Shown here piece by piece: positions 26,434-33,657 of a DNA stretch of 64,000 nucleotides; position 1 is the stretch's first letter; the number at the start of each line of letters is the position of its first letter. The position numbers and the translations under genes were made by a program. The notes below the pieces were generated by a model. It was not told the DNA's origin. It did not search any database and worked only from the letters and a program-made list of their open reading frames with translations. The stretch is from JAJDOD01 sp050299835 (GTDB lineage: Bacteria; Pseudomonadota; Alphaproteobacteria; Rhodobacterales; Rhodobacteraceae): positions 186,001 to 250,000 of the forward strand of contig JBNKWP010000001.1 in assembly GCA_050299835.1 (NCBI GenBank). The letters run 5' to 3'.

Positions 26434-28055
26434 CGGGTCGATTCCTGCGGCTCGTTCATCCACTGGCTGAGAACCTCGACGGTTTCTTCCTGTTTCTGTT
26501 CGATCAGTTCGCGAAGCCGTGCCGCCGGGTCCGACGTGTTCTGAATGCTGTCATAGCTTGGCAGGTCGTCCAGCGGTGCAAACCCGCCGAGATCGTCAAT
26601 TTCGCCGTTCAGGGCGGGCAATTCAGGCATGTCTAGTGGGGGTGTGGCGATGTCGAGCGGAGGCTCCCCCGCGGCCGGGGGCGCAAGCTGCGCCGGTGCC
26701 GATTTGCCCTTGCCCGACAGGATCGGCCGCAGGACAAAGAGACCCAGAATGAGACTGACCAGGGCGAGAACGCCGAGCTGGATCAATCCCATGACATCGA
26801 GAGCGAACCTGTCCGTGAATCCCAGCGGAGCCGGCGGTTCGAATTGCGGTTCCGGCTGGAATTCCATCGACCTGATGGTGATGTTGTCGCCCCGCGCTTC
26901 GTCAAAGCCGACGGCGGAGGCAACGAGCTCGCGCAAGTCGTTCAGCTCTTCCTCCGTGCGGGCTTCCCAGCTGACCGTCCCGTCATTCGCCGTCGTCCTG
27001 ACGCCGTCCACCAGCGCGGCTACGGTGATGCGGCGGACCGATCCGGGTTCGCGGATGATTGCGCGCTGGGTTTCCGATACTTCGTAATTGACGATTTCCC
27101 GCGTGCGGCTTTCGTTGCTCTGCGAACTGCCGGAAGAGGGTCCGGCCTCGCCATCGGGAAGGTTGGACGCAACGGTGACACCTCGGCTGCCCTGATCGCT
27201 GGAGGTGGAGGTGGTTTCATCTGTGTCCGAGGAGATGGGCACGCGGTTGTCGGGGTCGAATATGCGCTCGGTGATTTCCTGTCGTTCCGTCACCGGTTCG
27301 ACCGTCACCTCGACAATGGCGCGATTGGTGCCCACCCGCGCCTCCAGCAGGCGGGTGACACTGGTCTTCAAGGCTTCGGCCCGCGCATCGCTTATCCCGG
27401 CCGCCTGAGAGGCCGGGTCTTCGCTGTTCGGCATGAGCCCGGCCACGCTGTCGATGACCGAGACATTCTGCGGATCGAGGCCTGCCACGGCGGAGGCGAC
27501 AAGAAAGCGGAGCGCGGTGGCCTGGGCGGATGTCATGCTGCCGGATGCCATTGTGACGGAGACCGAGGCGGCATCGACGCGACCCTGTCGGAACGGATCG
27601 GAGGACGGGTTGGAGATATGAACGCGGGCACCGGAGAATTGCCGGTTCGCGGTGATCGTGCGTGCGAGTTCGCCTTCCTTGGCGCGCCAGTAGGCGGCGT
27701 CGAACATCTGTGCCGTGGTTCCGAATCCTGTCAGCGAATCAAGAAGTTCGTACCCTTGTCCCCCGTTTTGCGGCAGCCCTTCGCCGGCAAGGGCAAGGCG
27801 CAGGGCGTCGCGTTGGGCCGCATCCACGAAGATCGCCGATCCGCGCACATCAACCACGGCACCGCGCGATTCAAGCGCGGTCACGACCTCTCCGGCCGCT
27901 GCCGGGTCCAGCCCGGCATAGAGAAGTGCCATACGTGGCTGCGAAGCGATCTGGGTCAGGAAATAGACAGACGCAAACATGCCCAAAGTCGCCGCCACGA
28001 CGGTGAGGCGGCGGCGGGCGTCAAGGCCGGCCCAGATTGACAGCATCTGATCCAC
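26430..28055 (-). CDS. fliF: Flagellar MS-ring protein FliF
   Basis: A 541-residue inner-membrane ring protein. Transmembrane helix one is near residues 20-40 (VVAATLGMFASVYFL), ring-building motifs follow, including MALLYAGLDPAAAGEVVTAL and SARVHISNPS, and helix two is near 430-455. The C-terminal tail that docks FliG is seen as SYDSIQNTSDPAARLRELI... with EVLSQWMNE near the end. It starts at GTG 28055 behind GGAGA; an ATG nine bases in has worse spacing. It is divergent from fliL with a CtrA-like box between them. Confidence 0.95.
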   Translation of the reverse strand: MDQMLSIWAGLDARRRLTVVAATLGMFASVYFLTQIASQPRMALLYAGLDPAAAGEVVTALESRGAVVDVRGSAIFVDAAQRDALRLALAGEGLPQNGGQGYELLDSLTGFGTTAQMFDAAYWRAKEGELARTITANRQFSGARVHISNPSSDPFRQGRVDAASVSVTMASGSMTSAQATALRFLVASAVAGLDPQNVSVIDSVAGLMPNSEDPASQAAGISDARAEALKTSVTRLLEARVGTNRAIVEVTVEPVTERQEITERIFDPDNRVPISSDTDETTSTSSDQGSRGVTVASNLPDGEAGPSSGSSQSNESRTREIVNYEVSETQRAIIREPGSVRRITVAALVDGVRTTANDGTVSWEARTEEELNDLRELVASAVGFDEARGDNITIRSMEFQPEPQFEPPAPLGFTDRFALDVMGLIQLGVLALVSLILGLFVLRPILSGKGKSAPAQLAPPAAGEPPLDIATPPLDMPELPALNGEIDDLGGFAPLDDLPSYDSIQNTSDPAARLRELIEQKQEETVEVLSQWMNEPQESTR

Positions 28056-28104
28056 GGGATTCTCCGCGTTTCGGGTTTCTTGGCCTCGTCTTGGCAGTCG
28101 CGCC

Positions 28105-28119
28105 TTAACATTCGGTTAG
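28105..28119 (+). promoter_or_regulatory. Candidate CtrA box between divergent fliF and fliL operons
   Basis: TTAA - CATTCGG - TTAG, one mismatch from TTAA-N7-TTAA. It lies about 40 bases before fliL and 50 before fliF, and could serve both operons. Confidence 0.5.
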
Positions 28120-28154
28120 TCAGAACTGTCTAGAACCGCCGGAAAGGAGCAAAG

Positions 28155-28625
28155 ATGACTGACGCAACGGCGGAAGTGGCGAAAGACGCGCCAAAGAAGG
28201 GCAAGGCCGGTCTGTTGATCGGCCTGGTGCTTGCGGTCGTCGCTGGCGGGGGCGGATTTGCCTTCACTTCCGGTATGTTGGGCGGATCTGCACCGGAAGA
28301 TCCGAAACCGATGATGCTGTCCGATGGTCTGGCCTTCGTGTCAGTCGAACCGATGACGGTCGCCGTGGGCGGTCCCGCCGCGCGCCGGTACCTTCGGTTT
28401 CGGGCCGAGCTGGAAGTTGGTGAGGATTACACCGCCGATGTGGAGGCGATGATGCCTCGGGTGGTCGATGTGTTGAACACCTATCTGCAATCGCTGGAGA
28501 TGGAGGACATTGAAAACCCGTCCTCTCTTCTGACTCTGCGGTCGCAGATGCGGCGCCGGGTCGATCTGGTGGTGGGCGGGGACCGGGTGCATGACCTGCT
28601 CATCATGGAATTCGTTGTGAACTGA
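28155..28625 (+). CDS. fliL: Flagellar basal body-associated protein FliL
   Basis: A 156-residue single-pass inner-membrane protein that surrounds and assists the stators. A lysine-rich cytosolic N-terminus is followed by one helix (about 18-40, GLLIGLVLAVVAGGGGFAF) and a periplasmic FliL domain with YLRFRAELEVGEDY and LRSQMRRRVDLVVGGDRVHDLLIMEFVVN. It heads the operon that runs without large gaps to the fliJ-like gene at 37952. A second, diverged FliL-like protein is encoded at 38024. Confidence 0.92.
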   Translation: MTDATAEVAKDAPKKGKAGLLIGLVLAVVAGGGGFAFTSGMLGGSAPEDPKPMMLSDGLAFVSVEPMTVAVGGPAARRYLRFRAELEVGEDYTADVEAMMPRVVDVLNTYLQSLEMEDIENPSSLLTLRSQMRRRVDLVVGGDRVHDLLIMEFVVN

Positions 28626-28634
28626 GGTTTGGTG

Positions 28635-29024
28635 ATGGAGCTGATTGCGGACATCCTGTTGATCGCCGGAGCATTGGGGGCCGGACTTTACTGCATCGTC
28701 CTGTCGCGCAGGCTGAGCAGGTTCACTGATCTTGAGCGTGGCGTGGGCGGCGCGATCGCGGTTCTGTCCGCGCAGGTCGATGACATGACAAAGGCGCTGG
28801 AGGCGGCGAGATCGGCCACCAGCTCTTCGGAAACCTCCCTGACCTCGCTGACCGGCCGGGCGGAGGGGGTGGCGCAACGGCTGGAGCTTCTGGTGGCGTC
28901 GATGCACGACCTGCCGGTCGATGCGGGCAAGCCGAACATGAGCGCGGAGGAACAGGCAGAAGTGATCAGCCTGGACAAGACGGTATTCCAGTCTCGCCGC
29001 ACGGTCCACGAGGCGGCGGAATGA
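28635..29024 (+). CDS. Uncharacterised membrane-anchored coiled-coil protein of the flagellar operon
   Basis: I do not recognise this 129-residue protein with certainty. One N-terminal membrane helix (about 4-24) is followed by a cytosolic, mostly helical region with VGGAIAVLSAQVDDMTKALEAA and RAEGVAQRLELLVASM, suggesting a coiled coil. Its place between fliL and motE is typical of alphaproteobacterial motility operons that carry small unknown proteins. The ATG at 28635 has GAGG seven bases ahead; GTG at 28632 is possible. Its stop overlaps the motE start in ATGA. A role at the stator is a guess from position. Confidence 0.7.
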   Translation: MELIADILLIAGALGAGLYCIVLSRRLSRFTDLERGVGGAIAVLSAQVDDMTKALEAARSATSSSETSLTSLTGRAEGVAQRLELLVASMHDLPVDAGKPNMSAEEQAEVISLDKTVFQSRRTVHEAAE

Positions 29025-29680
29025 AGCGGACCGGCAAGCGACGCATGCCCAGGCGCAGCTGGACTTCGGGACGCGGGGCGCTGTTTCTGATTGCGGGTAT
29101 TCTTCTGACCTCGGGTGGTTTGCGTCTCGCGGCCGGGTCCGGTGGCGCCATCGCGCTGGAGGTGAAAGAACGTGCGGATCATCTGCTGAGTTCTGCCGAT
29201 GGTGAGGTGGTCGATGCCGAACGGATTGCCGATATCGCGCCGGAATTGCTTGCGCTGCTGGAAGAGACCCAGGCGCGCGAGGCGGCCCTGACCGAGCGGG
29301 AAGCGGAACTGGAGGCGCGCGCGCAGGTCCTGGCGCTGGTCGAGTCGTCCATTGCGGAAGACCTGCAGCGTCTTGAGGAAGCCGAAGCCCGGCTGCGGGC
29401 TACGATGGCGACCGCGGACAAGGCGGCAGAGACCGATATAGGCCGGTTGACGGCGGTTTACGAGAACATGAAACCGGATCAGGCCGCGGCCCTGTTCCAG
29501 TTGATGGAACCGAGTTTCGCTGCCGGTTTCCTGGGGCGGATGCGCCCGGATGCTGCGGCCGCGATCATGGCCGGACTGACACCTGATCTGGCCTATACGA
29601 TCAGCGTTGTTCTGGCAGGCCGCAACGCGGAGGTTCCTCGCGAACCTGTGCCCGAGGCGATGCAGAAACCCCAGGAGTAG
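29021..29680 (+). CDS. motE: MotE-like stator chaperone (MgtE N-like C-terminal fold)
   Basis: A 219-residue protein with one membrane helix (about 22-45), a long periplasmic coiled coil (about 70-145, rich in Glu and Ala) and a C-terminal MgtE-N-like segment LTAVYENMKPDQAAALFQLM then FLGRMRPDAAAAIMAGL. This is the layout of MotE, the rhizobial periplasmic chaperone of the stabilising motor protein MotC. No MotC homologue was recognised here, unless the 743-residue protein at 30612 takes that place. It overlaps the preceding stop. Confidence 0.78.
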   Translation: MKRTGKRRMPRRSWTSGRGALFLIAGILLTSGGLRLAAGSGGAIALEVKERADHLLSSADGEVVDAERIADIAPELLALLEETQAREAALTEREAELEARAQVLALVESSIAEDLQRLEEAEARLRATMATADKAAETDIGRLTAVYENMKPDQAAALFQLMEPSFAAGFLGRMRPDAAAAIMAGLTPDLAYTISVVLAGRNAEVPREPVPEAMQKPQE

Positions 29681-29745
29681 TGACACGATCTTAACCGGTT
29701 TCTGGGAAGCAGGGTTCAGGTGGAGCAGGAAAAGGCGATCAGGCT

Positions 29746-30615
29746 TTGATCGGCATAGTCGGCATAATCGTTATCTTTGTCATGGTGTTCGGCGGCTATA
29801 TTCTGGCTGGCGGGAAATTTGCCATCATCGTCAAGTCGCTGCCGTTCGAAATGATGATCATCGGCGGGGCCGCACTCGGGGCTTTCCTGATCTCAAACAG
29901 CGGCTCGGCTGCGAAACACACGGCCAAGGATGTCGGCAAGGTCTTCAAGGGAGCAAAGTGGAAGGCCGATGACTATCGCGATTTGCTGGTTCTGCTGTTC
30001 GAGCTGATACGGCTGGCGCGGCAAAACCCCGTCGGACTGGAAGAACATATCGAAGACCCGGAAAATTCCGCGATCTTCAGTTCCTATCCCAAGATCCTGG
30101 CCGACCACGAAGCGATCGAAATCATCTGCGATACTCTCAGATCCGCCTCGATGAACTACAACGACCCGCATCAGGTTGAAGAAGTGCTTGAAAAGCGGCT
30201 GGAAGCGAACCTGCATCATGAACAGCATTCGAGCCACGCCCTTCAGGGCCTTGCCGACGGCCTGCCTGCACTTGGCATCGTCGCGGCGGTGCTGGGCGTG
30301 ATCAAGACAATGGGGTCGATCGATCAGCCGCCGGAGATTCTCGGCAAGATGATCGGGGGTGCCCTGGTCGGCACATTTCTGGGCGTGTTCCTTGCCTATG
30401 GGTTCGCCGGTCCCTTCGCGTCGCGGCTTGCTGCAATCGCGGAGGAGGATCATCATTTCTACCAGCTCATCCGCGAAGTGCTGGTCGCGAATCTTTACAA
30501 TCACGCCACGGCGATCTGCATCGAAGTCGGTCGGCAGAACACCCCGCACAACGTGCGCCCGAGCTTTTCGGAGCTTGAGGAGGCCATGAAGAACGCCAAG
30601 CAGGACGCCGCATGA
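29746..30615 (+). CDS. motA: Flagellar stator protein MotA (TTG start)
   Basis: A 289-residue four-helix proton-channel protein of the motor. The reading MIGIVGIIVIFVMVFGGYILAGGK is the standard MotA N-terminus and begins at TTG; no in-frame ATG or GTG would give it. Helices three and four carry ALGIVAAVLGVIKTMGSIDQPPEILG and the conserved proline-rich GALVGTFLGVFLAYGF. The cytosolic loop has the expected FELIRLARQNPVGLEEHIEDPE. It is the partner of MotB at 18741. The stop overlaps the next gene in ATGA. Confidence 0.94.
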   Translation: MIGIVGIIVIFVMVFGGYILAGGKFAIIVKSLPFEMMIIGGAALGAFLISNSGSAAKHTAKDVGKVFKGAKWKADDYRDLLVLLFELIRLARQNPVGLEEHIEDPENSAIFSSYPKILADHEAIEIICDTLRSASMNYNDPHQVEEVLEKRLEANLHHEQHSSHALQGLADGLPALGIVAAVLGVIKTMGSIDQPPEILGKMIGGALVGTFLGVFLAYGFAGPFASRLAAIAEEDHHFYQLIREVLVANLYNHATAICIEVGRQNTPHNVRPSFSELEEAMKNAKQDAA

Positions 30616-32843
30616 TCCGGATACTTGTCATTCTTTTTGCAGCTCTGGCCTGCCCGGCGATGTCCCAGCCGGTCAAGGTCAGCGCCGGGGAGCATGGATC
30701 CTTCACGCGGATCATCCTCGATTTCGAAAGCCGCCCGAAATGGGACGCCAGGCGCAACGGGCGCGGATATCGCATCGCCTTCGTCAGTACGGCACCCCTC
30801 AGTTTCGACCTGTCCCGGGTGTTCAGGCTGATCGACCGCCAGCGTGTCAGCGACATTCGCGCCAGCGGCAACAACCGGCTCGACTTGGATCTCGCTTGCG
30901 ACTGTAGTATTCGCCTTAATGAGGCGGGCGAGACGGCGCTGATCGTCGACGTTGTCAGCCTTTCAGAGACAGAGCCGCACATTCAGTCGCAGGTTGGGTC
31001 TCCCCCGCCGCCAACCGGGAATTTCGCGATGCCGGAACTGCCGGGGCACGACGCGCCCGGGACAGACCGGTCCACGCCCGCAGCCATGCAGCACCCATCC
31101 ACCGATACGGCACCATCCTCCGGGCTTGTGACCGGGCACGCCCTTGGCGGTCTGCCGGTGCTGGATTTCAGCGGTTCCGATCAATCGGTGGCGTTGGAGA
31201 TGATGGGCCGCGCCCTGTCACGGGCGGCGGCGCAGGGGCTGGTAACCGCCAATACCGATCTCCAACCGCGCACCGGCGAAACCACGGACGGGCACCAAGG
31301 CTTGCCCAAAGCCTGGGGAAATGTTTCCGTCACCACGAGTTTCGACCGGGCGATGCGTCCCGACGCCGCGCTGGCTGCGCCGACCCATGCCGGGGCTGTC
31401 TGCACACCAACCTCGCAAATCGATGTTCTGAGCTGGGGCGATGTCGGGGATCGCGACATGCTGGGACGATTGCGCAGCCGGGCAGTGGCGGAAAACGGCA
31501 GCGTCGATCCCGACAATGTGGGCGATCTCGCCCGCTATTACATCTATCTGGGCTTTGGACGCGAAGCGCGCGTGGCCGCGGGCCACATGCCCGAGTCTTT
31601 GGACCGCCAGATCATCGAAGCGCTGGCCGATATCATGGATCTTGGCAAATCCGGGGCTGCGTTTCTGCAAGGCCAGGCTGCATGCGAAAGCGCCTCGGCC
31701 TTGTGGGCAACCCTTGCGGAACCGCTGTCGGACAGGACGACACCGGCCAGCCTCGACTCCATCCTGTCGACATTTTCTGCCCTGCCGCCGCATCTGCGAA
31801 ACCATCTTGGTCCGCTCCTGTCGGATCGTCTCCATGCCGCGGGGCTGGAGGAGGGGGCGCGGGTCGCCATGAACGCTGTCGCCCGTTCCGGCAAGAAGAC
31901 CGAGGCAAGCGAACTGGCAAGCGCCAAACTGGAACTGGACGGCACGCACGGGGATGTGGCGCGCGAGACGCTTTCGGCGCTGTCGAACGGCACAAATTTG
32001 ACCGCAGCGGGCGCTTTGCTGGAACTTCTGCGGGATGCGGAGGCACGTGGAATGCCGCCCAATCCGAACTGGGTCGAAGACGCCCCTTCGATGATCGGTG
32101 CGCTGGAGGGTACGGAGATTGCAGAGGAGCTGAACATTGCCGCATTGCGCGGTCTGATCGCACTTAGACGGTTCGAGGATTTCCGCCAAGCCGTTCTGGA
32201 CGATACGCCCGGTCTGACGCAGGCCAGACGTCAGGAACTGGCGAGACTCGGCTTGGAAACCGCGTTGGAGGCGGAGAGCGACCAGGATTTCCTTCTGGCT
32301 GAAATCGGACTTTCCAGGATTGTGAGCCCGGAAAGTTTCAGTCGCGAAACACGCATTTCCATATCGTCGCGGCTGCTCGATGTCGGGCTGGCAGGACGCG
32401 CGATGAACTATCTGCCCGCGTCGCCCGAGACACCGGAGGAACTGGCGGTCGCGGTGCGCGGACTGATCGCGACCGGTCAAACCGGACAGGCCATCGAGTT
32501 GGCGTTGCAGGCCGGTTACGCGGGCACGGAGGCCGTGCTGGCCGCGGCCTTTGTTGCCGGGGGCAGGGACAGCGAGGCCATCGAGGTCTTCGCGGGTTTC
32601 GGAGAAACGACCGGTGCACTGGCGGCGGCGCTGCGTTCGGGAGATTGGGAGAGCGTGTCGCAAATCGGACCGGAGCCTATCGCCCAAGCCTCACGGGTGC
32701 TCTCGGGATCCGTTGCCGAAGTCGCGACCGAAAAAAGCCCGAACGGGGCGCTGATCCAGGCGACGCGGGATCGGCGCGCGCAGGTCGAAGCCCTGTTGGA
32801 GCTGACGCGACCACAGGCTGCAATGGCGGCTTTCACGAATTGA
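30612..32843 (+). CDS. Unrecognised 743-residue periplasmic protein inside the motility operon
   Basis: Function not recognised. A signal peptide (MIRILVILFAALACPAMS) is followed by an N-terminal domain of about 100 residues (VKVSAGEHGSFTRIILDF, later FVSTAPLSFDLSRVF), which has the look of an AMIN-type peptidoglycan-binding fold. A Pro/Gly-rich linker (about 115-240) leads to a long all-helical region (about 260-740) rich in Ala, Leu and Glu with repeat-like helix pairs, suggesting TPR-like repeats. It sits between motA and the transglycosylase, overlapping motA by four bases, so it must act in motor assembly. It may fill the periplasmic place of MotC, but no sequence likeness to MotC is claimed. 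Confidence 0.6.
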   Translation: MIRILVILFAALACPAMSQPVKVSAGEHGSFTRIILDFESRPKWDARRNGRGYRIAFVSTAPLSFDLSRVFRLIDRQRVSDIRASGNNRLDLDLACDCSIRLNEAGETALIVDVVSLSETEPHIQSQVGSPPPPTGNFAMPELPGHDAPGTDRSTPAAMQHPSTDTAPSSGLVTGHALGGLPVLDFSGSDQSVALEMMGRALSRAAAQGLVTANTDLQPRTGETTDGHQGLPKAWGNVSVTTSFDRAMRPDAALAAPTHAGAVCTPTSQIDVLSWGDVGDRDMLGRLRSRAVAENGSVDPDNVGDLARYYIYLGFGREARVAAGHMPESLDRQIIEALADIMDLGKSGAAFLQGQAACESASALWATLAEPLSDRTTPASLDSILSTFSALPPHLRNHLGPLLSDRLHAAGLEEGARVAMNAVARSGKKTEASELASAKLELDGTHGDVARETLSALSNGTNLTAAGALLELLRDAEARGMPPNPNWVEDAPSMIGALEGTEIAEELNIAALRGLIALRRFEDFRQAVLDDTPGLTQARRQELARLGLETALEAESDQDFLLAEIGLSRIVSPESFSRETRISISSRLLDVGLAGRAMNYLPASPETPEELAVAVRGLIATGQTGQAIELALQAGYAGTEAVLAAAFVAGGRDSEAIEVFAGFGETTGALAAALRSGDWESVSQIGPEPIAQASRVLSGSVAEVATEKSPNGALIQATRDRRAQVEALLELTRPQAAMAAFTN

Positions 32844-32898
32844 TAGGACATCTCGCATAGCTTCGCCGTGCTGAAGAACAACAGCCCGAGTTGACAGA

Positions 32899-33657
32899 AT
32901 GTCATTGCCGTTTCGCCATCTGGCCCGGTTCGGTCCGGTCCTTATCCTTGCCATGTTCGGAACCGCGTCCGCGGCCCGATCCGACGGCAATGCCATCGCG
33001 GCGATTTGCGACAGCGCCGCCGCCCATGTGGCACGCGAAAGCAATGTTCCGCTGGATGTCCTGCGCGCGATTTCCCTGACGGAAACCGGGCGCAAGCGCG
33101 GTGGCGCGCTCCAACCCTGGCCCTGGACCGTGAACATGGAAGGCGTCGGCAAGTGGTTCGACGATTTTGCCTCTGCCCGGAGTTACGTCGACCGGCATTT
33201 CGCCCGCGGTGCCCGCAGTTTCGATGTCGGGTGTTTTCAGATCAACTACAAATGGCATGGCCGGGCCTTCAGGTCGATCGATGACATGTTCGATCCGATC
33301 ACCAATGCCCGATATGCTGCAAAGTTTCTGACCGAACTTCACGAGGAACTCGGCGACTGGTCGAAGGCCGCCGGAGCCTATCATTCGCGCACGCCGAAAT
33401 ACGCCCGCAAATATTCCGCCCGCTTCGACCGGATACGCGCGCGCCTGCCGGAACCGGCGGCGGCCGACCCGCCGGTGATTGCACGGCTTGAACCGGTGCA
33501 AGCGCCTGCCATCCCGGACAGGCCACCCCGAAAGAACACCTATCCATTCCTGGTGCTGGCCGGACGCGCGGATGGTCCCTCGCTGGTTCCGCTGGCCGGG
33601 CGCGGCGCTGCCCTGATGGAAGATGGCGCGCGACCGTTTCTGGATATCAGAAGATGA
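32899..33657 (+). CDS. Flagellar lytic transglycosylase (SLT domain)
   Basis: A 252-residue exported SLT-type transglycosylase that would open the cell wall for rod assembly, like SltF of Rhodobacter. The signal peptide is about 1-26. The SLT core has the catalytic Glu in LRAISLTETGRKRGG, then SFDVGCFQINYKWHG, MFDPITNARYAAKFL and AAGAYHSRTPKYARKY. The C-terminal tail of about 60 residues is Pro/Arg-rich and could bind the single-domain FlgJ encoded at 47873. It overlaps flhA in ATGA. This separates the muramidase from FlgJ, unlike in enterobacteria. Confidence 0.88.
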   Translation: MSLPFRHLARFGPVLILAMFGTASAARSDGNAIAAICDSAAAHVARESNVPLDVLRAISLTETGRKRGGALQPWPWTVNMEGVGKWFDDFASARSYVDRHFARGARSFDVGCFQINYKWHGRAFRSIDDMFDPITNARYAAKFLTELHEELGDWSKAAGAYHSRTPKYARKYSARFDRIRARLPEPAAADPPVIARLEPVQAPAIPDRPPRKNTYPFLVLAGRADGPSLVPLAGRGAALMEDGARPFLDIRR

